A stretch of DNA of 7,829 nucleotides, taken from the NCBI GenBank assembly GCA_964517075.1, contig CAZFAT010000325.1, positions 1-7,829 on the forward strand. Direction: 5' to 3'. Position 1 is the stretch's first letter; each line of letters starts with the position of its first letter. A program made the position numbers and the translations under genes. Source of the stretch: CAZFAT01 sp964517075. Its GTDB lineage: Bacteria; Acidobacteriota; Vicinamibacteria; Vicinamibacterales; SCN-69-37. Positions 1-6,152 of this stretch are shown here, piece by piece. Under the pieces are notes generated by a model. It made no database searches. It was not told the DNA's origin and worked only from the letters and a program-made list of their open reading frames with translations.

Positions 1-546
1 GCCGATGGTGATGATGCGATCGTGGATCTCACGATCGTGACCGCGCGGGTTGATCGCGAGATCCCACGACAGGTAGTCGTCCAGGCTCGCCGTGCCGATG
101 TGGTTGGGCACGCCGTAGTGGTAGAGCTTGCCGACGCGGGCGGCGAACCAGCCGTTGTTCTTGAAGATCTGCGGGAGCGTGACCGTGGCGGGCAGCCGCT
201 CGCGAAAGTGCGGCGACATCGGCGTCTTCGCCAGCGGATTGGTGATGACGCCCGTGGCGTTGGGCCGCCGGCCCGTGAGGAGCGACGACCGGCTCGGGCT
301 GCAGAGCGGAAACTGCGTGTAGGCCCGGTCGAACCGGACGCCGGCCGCGGCGAGACGGTCGATGTGCGGCGTCAGCACCGGCGCGCCGTACACCCCAAGG
401 TCCGCGTTGAGGTCGTCGGCAATGAGGAACAGCACGTTCAGCCGGTCGCTCTGGGCCGCACCCTGCGGCGCGTCCGAAGCGCCCAGCGAAAGCGTGCCGC
501 CAACGGCCAGCGCGGCCATCATCACCAGCCTCAGTGCACGCCGCAT
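1..546 (-). CDS. Exported type I sulfatase, iduronate-2-sulfatase-like, N-terminal part (cut by left edge)
   Basis: Only the first 182 residues are present; the frame runs open through base 1. Residues 1-31 form a Sec signal peptide (MRRALRLVMMAALAVGG, then a small-residue stretch), so the enzyme is exported. Asp44-Asp45 in LIADDLNADLG are the expected first calcium ligands. Cys82 in LCSPSRSSLLTGR is the type I sulfatase signature, the residue converted to formylglycine. VGKLYHYG supplies the usual active-site Lys140 and His143. The DDLNADLGVYG start, the HFRE and TLPQIFKNNGWF segments and the VGKxxH block resemble the iduronate-2-sulfatase group, which hydrolyses sulfate esters on uronic acids or related sugars; the true substrate cannot be read from sequence. 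The ATG at 544-546 is chosen because AAGGAGGA lies six bases upstream. The C-terminal metal ligands and substrate pocket lie outside the window. It follows the sulfamidase-like gene after a 128-base spacer. Family membership is near certain, subgroup likely. Confidence 0.92.
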   Translation of the reverse strand, partial: MRRALRLVMMAALAVGGTLSLGASDAPQGAAQSDRLNVLFLIADDLNADLGVYGAPVLTPHIDRLAAAGVRFDRAYTQFPLCSPSRSSLLTGRRPNATGVITNPLAKTPMSPHFRERLPATVTLPQIFKNNGWFAARVGKLYHYGVPNHIGTASLDDYLSWDLAINPRGHDREIHDRIITIG

Positions 547-552
547 GGCTTG

Positions 553-560
553 TCCTCCTT
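553..560 (-). promoter_or_regulatory. Strong ribosome binding site of the left-edge sulfatase
   Basis: On the minus strand this reads AAGGAGGA, followed by six bases and then ATG. It is the strongest Shine-Dalgarno match in the window and fixes the start of the sulfatase at 546. Confidence 0.85.
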
Positions 561-596
561 CGTGTTCGAACGCCTTAGAGCGCGTATCCAACTGTC

Positions 597-650
597 GTAG
601 CCGCCGGGCTTCAGCCCGGCGGAACTGCAGGCCTGAAGGCCGGCGGCTAC
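597..650. repeat. REP/REPIN-like palindromic repeat pair between the two sulfatase genes
   Basis: A 54-base inverted repeat. The outer arms are GTAGCCGCCGGGCTTCAGCC (597-616) and its near-exact complement GCCTGAAGGCCGGCGGCTAC (631-650), with two mismatches in 20. Each half is itself a hairpin. The left half is a perfect 9-base stem, CCGCCGGGC/GCCCGGCGG, around a TTCA loop (601-622). The right half has a GGCC/GGCC core around the complementary loop TGAA (630-641) with an eroded outer stem. Two head-to-head REP-type hairpins are the arrangement called a REPIN, which is mobilised by RAYT (REP-associated tyrosine) transposases in other bacteria. There is no U-run beside it, so it is not a canonical Rho-independent terminator, though such stems can slow RNA decay or weaken read-through between the two sulfatases. 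No transposase is in the window. Confidence 0.75.
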
Positions 651-674
651 CCATCAGGTGGCTCTGCCAGGCTC

Positions 675-2120
675 CTATTGCTTGGCCGGCGCGCCGAAAT
701 AGGGATAGCCGTCCCATCGATCGTCGTCGGTCGTCGCGCGCGGATCGCCCGTTCGCTTCATCCACTCGTCGAGTGACTGGCGGAGGGCACGCTTCGCGTC
801 GGCGTACCGTGGCTGGTCGGCGACGTTGACGACCTGGCCCGGATCCGCGCGAAGATCGTACAGCTCCTCCGCCGGTCGTCTGGCCATGGCCAGGTCGAAG
901 AACCGCCGAATCGCCGGATCGTCGCGGCGCGACAGCAGCAGGTCCTTCGTCGGCCCGCCGTCGATGTCGCCGAAGGGGCCGACCGAGAACACCCTCTCGG
1001 GATCGCCGGCAGGCCAGCGGTCCGGACGCAGGTTGCGGATGAACAGGAAGTCGGCGGTGCGCACGGCCCGCACCGGGTAGCTCAGGTTGCCCTTCCGGAC
1101 GTGGGCGTGACGCTCGCGCTCCAGAAAGACCCGATCGCGCGTCGGCTCGGACTCGCCGGCGAGGAGCCGGAGCCAGCTCCTGCCGTCCATGTCCGCCGGC
1201 ACGGGGAGGCCGGCGGCCTCGAGGAACGTCGGCGCCAAGTCGGTCAGCACCACGAACTCGTCGACGACGCGTCCGGCTTTGACGCGCCCGGGCCAGCGCA
1301 CGGCCAGTGGCTGCCGGGAACCCGCGTCGTACACGTTGGCCTTCGACCGTGGGAACGGCATGCCGTTGTCGCCGCTGATCACGATCAGCGTGGAGTCGAG
1401 CATCTGCCGGCTCTCGAGCGTGCCGAGGATCTCCCCCACCTCGCGATCGAAGCGCTCGACCTCGGCGTAGTAATCGAGCAGGTCGCTCCGCACCTCCGGC
1501 GTGTCGGGCAGATGCGGCGGCACGACGACGTCGGCCGCCCGGAGTCCCGCCTTGGCGCCCGATCCCAGCGTATAAGGACGGTGGGGATCCTGCGAGCCGA
1601 ACCAGAAAGCAAACGGCTGGCCGGCGGGCACCTTCGCCAGGAACTCATTGAAGGTGGCGAACGGCGGACCGGCCGGATTGCGGCTTCGGCCCACGGTCTT
1701 GATGTCACCGGGCCCCCAGCCTTTCCGGGTGAGACCGATGGTGTAGCCGGCTTTCTCCAGCAGGTCCGGGTAGACCACGAATTTCGTGGGCAGCGCGCTG
1801 TGGAGGTTTCCCCCCTGCTCGAGCGCGTGCACCGCGCGGCCGGTGAGGATCGAGGCACGTGAGGGGGTGCACGACGGCGCCGCGCTGAAGGCGTGCCTGA
1901 ACAACGCGCCTTCGCGAGCGATGCGATCGAACGACGGCGTGCGCACCACGCGATCGCCGTAGGCCCGAGCGGCGGGCCATCCCCAATCGTCGGCGAAGAG
2001 GAGAAGGATATTCGGCCGCGTGGCCTGGCGCTGCGGCTGGCCGCCGGCATCGGCCCGCAGCGTCAGCGCCGCCACACCCGCGACGAAGAGGACGGCGAGG
2101 CCGGCACGCGCACGAGTCAT
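675..2120 (-). CDS. Exported type I sulfatase, heparan N-sulfatase (sulfamidase)-like
   Basis: A complete 481-residue sulfatase. Residues 1-26 form a signal peptide (hydrophobic core LAVLFVAGVAALTL). Asp44-Asp45 (LLLFADDWGWP) and Asp251-Asn252 (ISGDNGMPFP) are the expected calcium ligands. Cys84 in APSCTPSRASILTGR is the formylglycine site with Arg88. Lys133 and His180 (SQDPHRPY) fit the catalytic pocket. Two segments point to the sulfamidase branch (SGSH, SulfAtlas S1_8 type): VVVPPHLPDTPEVRSDL and DNGMPFPRSKANVYDAG, both of which align by eye with human N-sulfoglucosamine sulfohydrolase. The human K-x-H pair is here RKGWGPG, with Trp in place of His. The likely role is removal of N- or O-sulfate from a glycan in the periplasm or outside the cell; substrate unproven. 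The ATG at 2120 has GGAGG six bases upstream and begins the signal peptide cleanly; an in-frame TTG at 2141 only adds MPLRRRT. It starts 60 bases after folK ends and may be read through from it. Confidence 0.94.
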   Translation of the reverse strand: MTRARAGLAVLFVAGVAALTLRADAGGQPQRQATRPNILLLFADDWGWPAARAYGDRVVRTPSFDRIAREGALFRHAFSAAPSCTPSRASILTGRAVHALEQGGNLHSALPTKFVVYPDLLEKAGYTIGLTRKGWGPGDIKTVGRSRNPAGPPFATFNEFLAKVPAGQPFAFWFGSQDPHRPYTLGSGAKAGLRAADVVVPPHLPDTPEVRSDLLDYYAEVERFDREVGEILGTLESRQMLDSTLIVISGDNGMPFPRSKANVYDAGSRQPLAVRWPGRVKAGRVVDEFVVLTDLAPTFLEAAGLPVPADMDGRSWLRLLAGESEPTRDRVFLERERHAHVRKGNLSYPVRAVRTADFLFIRNLRPDRWPAGDPERVFSVGPFGDIDGGPTKDLLLSRRDDPAIRRFFDLAMARRPAEELYDLRADPGQVVNVADQPRYADAKRALRQSLDEWMKRTGDPRATTDDDRWDGYPYFGAPAKQ

Positions 2121-2126
2121 GGTTCG

Positions 2127-2131
2127 CCTCC
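2127..2131 (-). promoter_or_regulatory. Ribosome binding site deciding the start of the sulfamidase-like sulfatase
   Basis: GGAGG on the minus strand, six bases before the ATG at 2118-2120. It favours this start over the upstream in-frame TTG at 2141, which has no comparable site. Confidence 0.75.
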
Positions 2132-2180
2132 GAAGCGGCAAGGATAAGACCAGCGGGCGGGAAAAGCCAGGTGCGAAAGT

Positions 2181-2636
2181 CTATCCACACTCCCCGAGGA
2201 GCTCCCCTACCGTCAGTCCCGAAATCGGGTCGCGCCACTCGGGTGCCAGGGTGGCGAGGGGTTCGAGGACGAATCGGCGTGTCCGAAACCGCGGGTGTGG
2301 GACCTCCAGCGCCACGGTCCGGATCACCTGGTCGCCGTAGAAGATCAGGTCGAGGTCCAGCGTGCGCGCGGCGCGGCACGACGGGCGGTCGCGCCCACGC
2401 TCGTCCTCGAGTCGTCGCAGCGTGTCGAGCAGGATCTCGGGCGCCACGTCGGTGTCGCCGACGACGACGGCGTTCAGGTAGCGGGGTTGGGCGTCGGGGA
2501 CGTCCACCGGTTCGGTGTCGAAGAAGGGAGAGACGCGCAGGTTGGCGAGCGACGCGCGGAGCCGATCAATCGCCCAGTCGAGGTGCCCACGCCGGTCGCC
2601 CAGGTTCGAGCCCAAGGCGATGGCAGCTAAGGGCAT
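2181..2636 (-). CDS. folK: 2-amino-4-hydroxy-6-hydroxymethyldihydropteridine pyrophosphokinase (HPPK)
   Basis: FolK transfers pyrophosphate from ATP to 6-hydroxymethyl-7,8-dihydropterin, the step before dihydropteroate synthase in cytoplasmic folate synthesis. The 151-residue protein has the normal single-domain length. Visible landmarks are the N-terminal AAIALGSNLGDRRGHL, the pterin-pocket region FFDTEPV, YLNAVV, the basic ERGRDR loop, RTLDLDLIFYG at 91-101 with the two Mg-binding aspartates (Asp94, Asp96), and VPHPR near 113-117. The residues before RTLDLDL are CRAA rather than the more usual W-G-P, a mild deviation. The ATG at 2634-2636 is preferred because it places ALGSNLGD where the family has it, and AGGG lies about six bases upstream. 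A GTG at 2657 would add seven residues and overlap the preceding gene. The start follows that gene's stop by eight bases, so co-translation is likely. It is the last member of the dksA/ferritin-like/folK trio; no folB or folP is in the window. Confidence 0.95.
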   Translation of the reverse strand: MPLAAIALGSNLGDRRGHLDWAIDRLRASLANLRVSPFFDTEPVDVPDAQPRYLNAVVVGDTDVAPEILLDTLRRLEDERGRDRPSCRAARTLDLDLIFYGDQVIRTVALEVPHPRFRTRRFVLEPLATLAPEWRDPISGLTVGELLGECG

Positions 2637-2644
2637 CTCCAGCC

Positions 2645-3139
2645 CTAGTCCATCCACCGCACCGGCAGCACGCCGTCGCCGGTGCCGGGCGAGCCGGGAC
2701 CGTTGGCGCGCCGGCCCAGCACGTCCTCGCGGCCGGCGACGATCTGGTCGAAGAAGCGCTTGTGCTCGAGCGTCTCACCGAGGATGACCTGAATCATCCC
2801 GCGATGCCGGGCGTGGCCGATATCGGGCAGCCGCTGGCGCCAGCGCGCGACGAACGCCTCGGCCTGCCGGGCATCGTCACGAACCAGGGGCAGGAAATCG
2901 GCCTTCTTGCCGGCCGGCGGCAGGTCAGCCTCGGGCCGATCCTCCGGCGTCCCGCCCAGCTCGGTGACCGCCGCCTCGAGCCACGCGAGGTGCACGTCCT
3001 CTCGAGCGATCACGTACTGGTAGGTGTTGTTGAAATCGTAGTCGGTGACGCGCCGCGCGACGGCCACGTGCCGCTGCCGGAGCGCCAGCTTCTCCACGTG
3101 GCACTCCTGGAGCATCGCGAGGAGGCCGGCCGATCTCAT
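2645..3139 (-). CDS. Probable ferritin-like (di-iron four-helix) protein of unknown function
   Basis: A 164-residue soluble protein with no signal peptide or membrane segment. It reads as four helices. Helix 1 (about 3-30) contains HVEKL with Glu16. Helix 2 (about 38-62) contains REDVHLAWLE with Glu47 and His50, an E-x2-H pair. Helix 3 (about 88-106) contains Glu94. Helix 4 (about 111-137) contains GETLEHKRFF with Glu122 and His126. Glu and Glu/His pairs on alternate helices resemble ferritin-like or rubrerythrin-type di-iron proteins, but the fold is inferred from spacing and no closer family is recognised. The tail after 140 is Gly/Pro-rich and looks disordered. The ATG overlaps the stop of the upstream DksA-type gene as ATGA and lacks a good ribosome site of its own, so translation is probably coupled. 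Its stop lies eight bases before folK. Whether it binds iron, and whether it serves oxidative stress or iron handling, is unknown. Confidence 0.85.
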   Translation of the reverse strand: MRSAGLLAMLQECHVEKLALRQRHVAVARRVTDYDFNNTYQYVIAREDVHLAWLEAAVTELGGTPEDRPEADLPPAGKKADFLPLVRDDARQAEAFVARWRQRLPDIGHARHRGMIQVILGETLEHKRFFDQIVAGREDVLGRRANGPGSPGTGDGVLPVRWMD

Positions 3140-3510
3140 GCGGTCTGCTTCTGCTTGCAGCTGATGCAGACGCGCGTCCAGGGAATCGCCTCCAGCCGGG
3201 CCGGCGCGATGGGGTCGCCACAGTCGCGACAGATCCCGTAGACGCCGCGCTCCATGCGGTGCAGCGCCTCTTCGATGGCCTGAAGGATCTTGGCGTCGGT
3301 CTGCTTCAACTTGAGCTGGATGTGGACTTCGTTGTTGCCGCTGGCCTGATCGGCCAGGTCACCCTGGCGGCTGTTCACGTCCATCGACGCCGGCAGGGGC
3401 CGCGTCCCGGTGGACGCCGCCAGGATCTCACCCCGCTTGCGCAGCAAGTCGTCCTTGAGTTTCGCGAGCGTCTCCTCGCTGAGCACCTTGTCGGTCACCT
3501 TGTCACTCAT
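3136..3510 (-). CDS. dksA: DksA/TraR family RNA polymerase-binding regulator with C4 zinc finger
   Basis: A 124-residue cytoplasmic protein. The N-terminal part (about 8-92) is helical and forms the coiled coil that enters the RNA polymerase secondary channel. Its predicted tip holds Asp51-Leu-Ala-Asp54-Gln-Ala56, matching the DxxDxA motif that E. coli DksA needs for activity with ppGpp. The C-terminal zinc finger is complete: Cys94 and Cys97 (YGICRDCGDPI), then Cys115 and Cys118 (RVCISCKQ). It is shorter than E. coli DksA (151 residues), as is common in other phyla. The ATG at 3508-3510 (MSDKVTDK) is taken as start; an in-frame TTG at 3570 would add a Pro/Arg-rich leader unlike the family and is rejected. 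No good Shine-Dalgarno sequence precedes the ATG. It heads the trio with the ferritin-like gene and folK, 89 bases after the permease. The symbol is by family; strict orthology to E. coli dksA is not shown. Confidence 0.93.
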   Translation of the reverse strand: MSDKVTDKVLSEETLAKLKDDLLRKRGEILAASTGTRPLPASMDVNSRQGDLADQASGNNEVHIQLKLKQTDAKILQAIEEALHRMERGVYGICRDCGDPIAPARLEAIPWTRVCISCKQKQTA

Positions 3511-3599
3511 CGTTCGGCGGTTGGCTCGCCCCGGCGGCCATGGTGGCGGATTTTGTCCTCGCCCTATCAAGGCATCTTATCAAATCAAAAAGAGTCCGG
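3511..3599 (-). promoter_or_regulatory. AT-rich spacer before the dksA-type gene, possible promoter region
   Basis: The part at about 3551-3591 is much richer in A and T than its surroundings. On the minus strand it carries three TTGAT words (TTTGATTTGATAAGATGCC then TTGATAG) and TAAGAT. No -35/-10 pair with good spacing stands out, so a promoter here is suggested only by composition and by the change of function from transporter to regulator. The part nearest the start codon is GC-rich and has no clear ribosome site. Confidence 0.3.
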
Positions 3600-3605
3600 T
3601 CACTC
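3587..3605 (-). terminator. Weak candidate terminator overlapping the end of ybbP
   Basis: On the minus strand GAGT (3605-3602), a six-base loop, ACTC (3595-3592) and then TTTTT (3591-3587). The stem has only four pairs and overlaps the permease stop codon, so termination would be partial at best. Confidence 0.22.
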
Positions 3606-6152
3606 GCTGCGCAGCGCGCCCAGCGGCTTGCGGACGAGGACGTCCAGACTGGCCAGCAGACCGACGACACTGACGGCCGCGGTCGTCGCGATCACGCCGG
3701 CGGCGACGAGCCCGGGCGCCGGATCCCAGGCAATGCTGAACAGATGCCGCGCCAGCGCCCACGACAGCGCGAGCGCGCCGGCCGCGCTCGCGACGCTCGC
3801 GAAGAGACCGAGCAGGCTGTACTCGACGAGCACCATCACGGCCAGCATCCGCGTGCTCGCGCCGAGCGTGCGATAGATGGACGCCTCATAGACCCGCTGA
3901 AACCGCGTCATCGCCACGGCGCCAATGAGGATCAACGCGCCGCCCACCAGCATGACGGCGCCGACGACGGTGACGCCGAGCGTCACGTTGTCGATGACCT
4001 CGGCCAGCGCCGCCAGGACGTCGCGCACGTCGATGACGGACACGTTCGGATGGCTCGCGACCAGCCCGCGCTGAAGCGCCGCACGCGCGGCCGGATCGTC
4101 GGCCACCTGCAGGAAGCCCACGTAGTTGTGCGCCGCCCGCTCCACGGCGGGCGCGGGGCGCAGCACGAACACGAATCCGCCGTTCTGGGAGTTCTCCCAG
4201 TCCACGGCGCGGACGCTCGTGACCCGCGCACGGAGCGGCTGCCCCGCCACGTCGAACCGGATGATGTCCCCCACGCCGATGTCGGCGTCGTCCCGCACGT
4301 CCTGCTCGATCGACACGTCGGTATCCACGCCGGCCGCCGGTGGACCCGCGAGCGGCTCGGACCAGAACCGCCCCGCGAGCAGCCGTTCGTTGGGCGTCAG
4401 GGCGCTGCGGAACGTGAGCCCGTACTCACGACCGATGCCGCCGTGGCGGCGCACCTCCTCGAGCGATCCGAGTTGGACGCGTTCGCCGTCGACGCCGGTG
4501 ATGCGACCGCGCATGAGCGGCACGATGCGCGGCGGCTGGCGGACGTAGGGCGCGACGATGGCCTCGAGGCCGGCGACCTGGTCGGGCTGGATGTCAATGA
4601 GCACCAGGTCGGGCGAAGCCTGGCCGACCTCGGTGGAAAAGGCGTCGAGCAGGTTCGCCTGGAGCACGCGGACCGTCAGGATGAAGAAGCATCCGAGGCC
4701 CACGGTCATGAGGATGACGCGCGTCTGATTGCCGGGCCGGGCGAGGCTGATGACGGCGTGGCGCACGGCGAACCGCGTGGACCGGGTCAGCGGCCGTGTG
4801 AGCCGAAGAATCCAGTGACTCAGCCCCGCCAGGACGAGCGAGACCACGACGAGCCCCGCCGAGACGTAGCCGCCCACGCGCAGGGAGTCCGCCTGCCAGA
4901 TCGCGACGAGCGAGACGCCGAGCAGGACCGCGAGGCCCGCCAGCAGGCTGGGCCAGTCGCGCACACGGGCCGTGCCCGCCGTGTCGGCCCGCAGGAGCCG
5001 TAGCGGCTTGACGTGGCGCACCTCGAGCAGCGGCACGAGCGCGAAGAGCAGCGACACGAGCACGCCCACGGCGGCGCCCTGCGCCGCGGCCGACGGCGTG
5101 ACCGTGACCTGGACCACGCCCAGAGCCTCCAGGACGCCCGGCGGCACGGCCGCCAGCGCCAGGGCGGCGAGCGCCACGCCCAGTGCGCTGCCGCAGGCCG
5201 CCAGCGCCACCACCAGCAGGACGTAGATGCCCAGCACGCGCGCCGACGAAGCGCCCAGGCATTTCAAGACCGCGATGCTGCGGATCTTCTGCTGCACCAG
5301 CACCCGCGTGACGCTCCAGACGCCAATGCCACCGAGCACCACCATCGCGAAGCCGACCAGACTCAAGTAGTTCTCGGCCGCGGAGAGGTTCCGGCCAATG
5401 CGATCCTCCAGACCGCGCCAGGACCGCACGGACGCCACCTCCTCCCGGAGGGCCGTACGCAGGCGGCGTGTCAGGTCGTCGGTGACGGCGGGATCGGCGC
5501 GCAACAGCAGCCGGTAGGTCACGCGGCTGCCGAAGCCCAGAAGCGACGTGGCCTGCAAATCGGCGAGGTCGATGTAGACGCGCGGTCCAAAGGCGATGCC
5601 CCCGCCCTGCTGGAAGCGATCGCGTGCGATGACGCCGCGAATGGTGAACGGGCGGCCCGCGATGCGCAGAACCGCGCCGGCCTCGACGCCCAGCGCCAGC
5701 AGCAGCTCGCGCTGCACGATCACGCCGCCGCCGGAGACCAGCGTGTGCGAGAACGCGCGCCCGCCCTCGAGCTCGATCCGGCCGTAGAAGGGAAACGCCG
5801 GCTCGATGCCCCGAAGCTCGACGAGCTGGACGTGCCCGTTTCCCTCGCCAGGCGCGGGCGCCGCCATGGTCTGCGTCTCGACGACCTCGGTCGTGCCCAG
5901 GATCGCCGGCTCCCTCAGCAGGTCTTCGATCCGTCCCAGCACGCCCTCGGTGAGCGGCCGGCGCGTCTCAATCATGATGTCGGCGCCGAGCAGGCTGCGC
6001 GCTTCGGCCGTCAGCGTGGTCCGGACCTGCTGCACCACGCTGCGGAGCACGACAATGGCCGCCACGCCCAGGCCGGCGCAGAGAAAGAAGAGCAGCAGGC
6101 GCGCCCAGGACGCCCGCGTCTCGCGCCAGGCCATGCGAAGGATGAAGCCCAC
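3600..6152 (-). CDS. ybbP: YbbP-type ABC transporter permease (FtsX/MacB-like, two FtsX domains)
   Basis: An 850-residue inner-membrane protein with the large YbbP/LolE-like architecture. In order: TM1 (about 17-40) after the MAWRETRASWARLL start; a first periplasmic domain (about 45-255); a first FtsX domain with three helices (about 262-285, 306-338, 355-378), including the loop KIRSIAVLKCLGAS that contacts the ATPase; two further helices (about 400-419, 429-449); another TM (about 476-498); a second periplasmic domain (about 505-715); and a second FtsX domain (about 722-748, 768-800, 813-836) with the matching loop EASIYRTLGAS. This makes about ten helices. Such permeases do not import solutes; relatives act as mechanical or lipid and lipoprotein extractors. 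The GTG start at 6152 overlaps the ATPase stop by one base (TAGTG) and preserves the family's N-terminus; a later ATG at 6134 is possible but would shorten it. Partner ATPase: the gene directly upstream. The substrate is not known. Confidence 0.95.
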   Translation of the reverse strand: MGFILRMAWRETRASWARLLLFFLCAGLGVAAIVVLRSVVQQVRTTLTAEARSLLGADIMIETRRPLTEGVLGRIEDLLREPAILGTTEVVETQTMAAPAPGEGNGHVQLVELRGIEPAFPFYGRIELEGGRAFSHTLVSGGGVIVQRELLLALGVEAGAVLRIAGRPFTIRGVIARDRFQQGGGIAFGPRVYIDLADLQATSLLGFGSRVTYRLLLRADPAVTDDLTRRLRTALREEVASVRSWRGLEDRIGRNLSAAENYLSLVGFAMVVLGGIGVWSVTRVLVQQKIRSIAVLKCLGASSARVLGIYVLLVVALAACGSALGVALAALALAAVPPGVLEALGVVQVTVTPSAAAQGAAVGVLVSLLFALVPLLEVRHVKPLRLLRADTAGTARVRDWPSLLAGLAVLLGVSLVAIWQADSLRVGGYVSAGLVVVSLVLAGLSHWILRLTRPLTRSTRFAVRHAVISLARPGNQTRVILMTVGLGCFFILTVRVLQANLLDAFSTEVGQASPDLVLIDIQPDQVAGLEAIVAPYVRQPPRIVPLMRGRITGVDGERVQLGSLEEVRRHGGIGREYGLTFRSALTPNERLLAGRFWSEPLAGPPAAGVDTDVSIEQDVRDDADIGVGDIIRFDVAGQPLRARVTSVRAVDWENSQNGGFVFVLRPAPAVERAAHNYVGFLQVADDPAARAALQRGLVASHPNVSVIDVRDVLAALAEVIDNVTLGVTVVGAVMLVGGALILIGAVAMTRFQRVYEASIYRTLGASTRMLAVMVLVEYSLLGLFASVASAAGALALSWALARHLFSIAWDPAPGLVAAGVIATTAAVSVVGLLASLDVLVRKPLGALRSE

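Noticed and set aside
17..37. Perfect inverted repeat CGATCGTG-GATCT-CACGATCG
   Set aside because: It lies inside the sulfatase reading frame, where the codons spell HDREIHDR. The repeat follows from two HDR codon triplets and the palindromic CGATCG.
2121..2141. TTG at 2141 as start of the sulfamidase-like sulfatase
   Set aside because: No ribosome site precedes it, while GGAGG sits correctly before the ATG at 2120, which begins a clean signal peptide.
2637..2657. GTG at 2657 as start of folK
   Set aside because: It would overlap the previous gene by 13 bases and add a leader not seen in FolK, whose family starts just before ALGSNLGD.
2171..3241. A 356-codon plus-strand open frame across folK, the ferritin-like gene and the dksA end
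   Set aside because: It is Arg/Gly-rich low-complexity sequence crossing three good minus-strand genes and their junctions, so it is a shadow frame.
3511..3570. TTG at 3570 as start of the DksA-type gene
   Set aside because: It adds a Pro/Arg-rich 20-residue leader (PPPWPPG) foreign to the family and runs through the AT-rich spacer likely to hold control elements.
3605..3616. 12-base palindrome CGCTGCGCAGCG at the end of ybbP
   Set aside because: It falls in the coding end (codons for LRSE) of GC-rich DNA, has no loop, and needs no special explanation.
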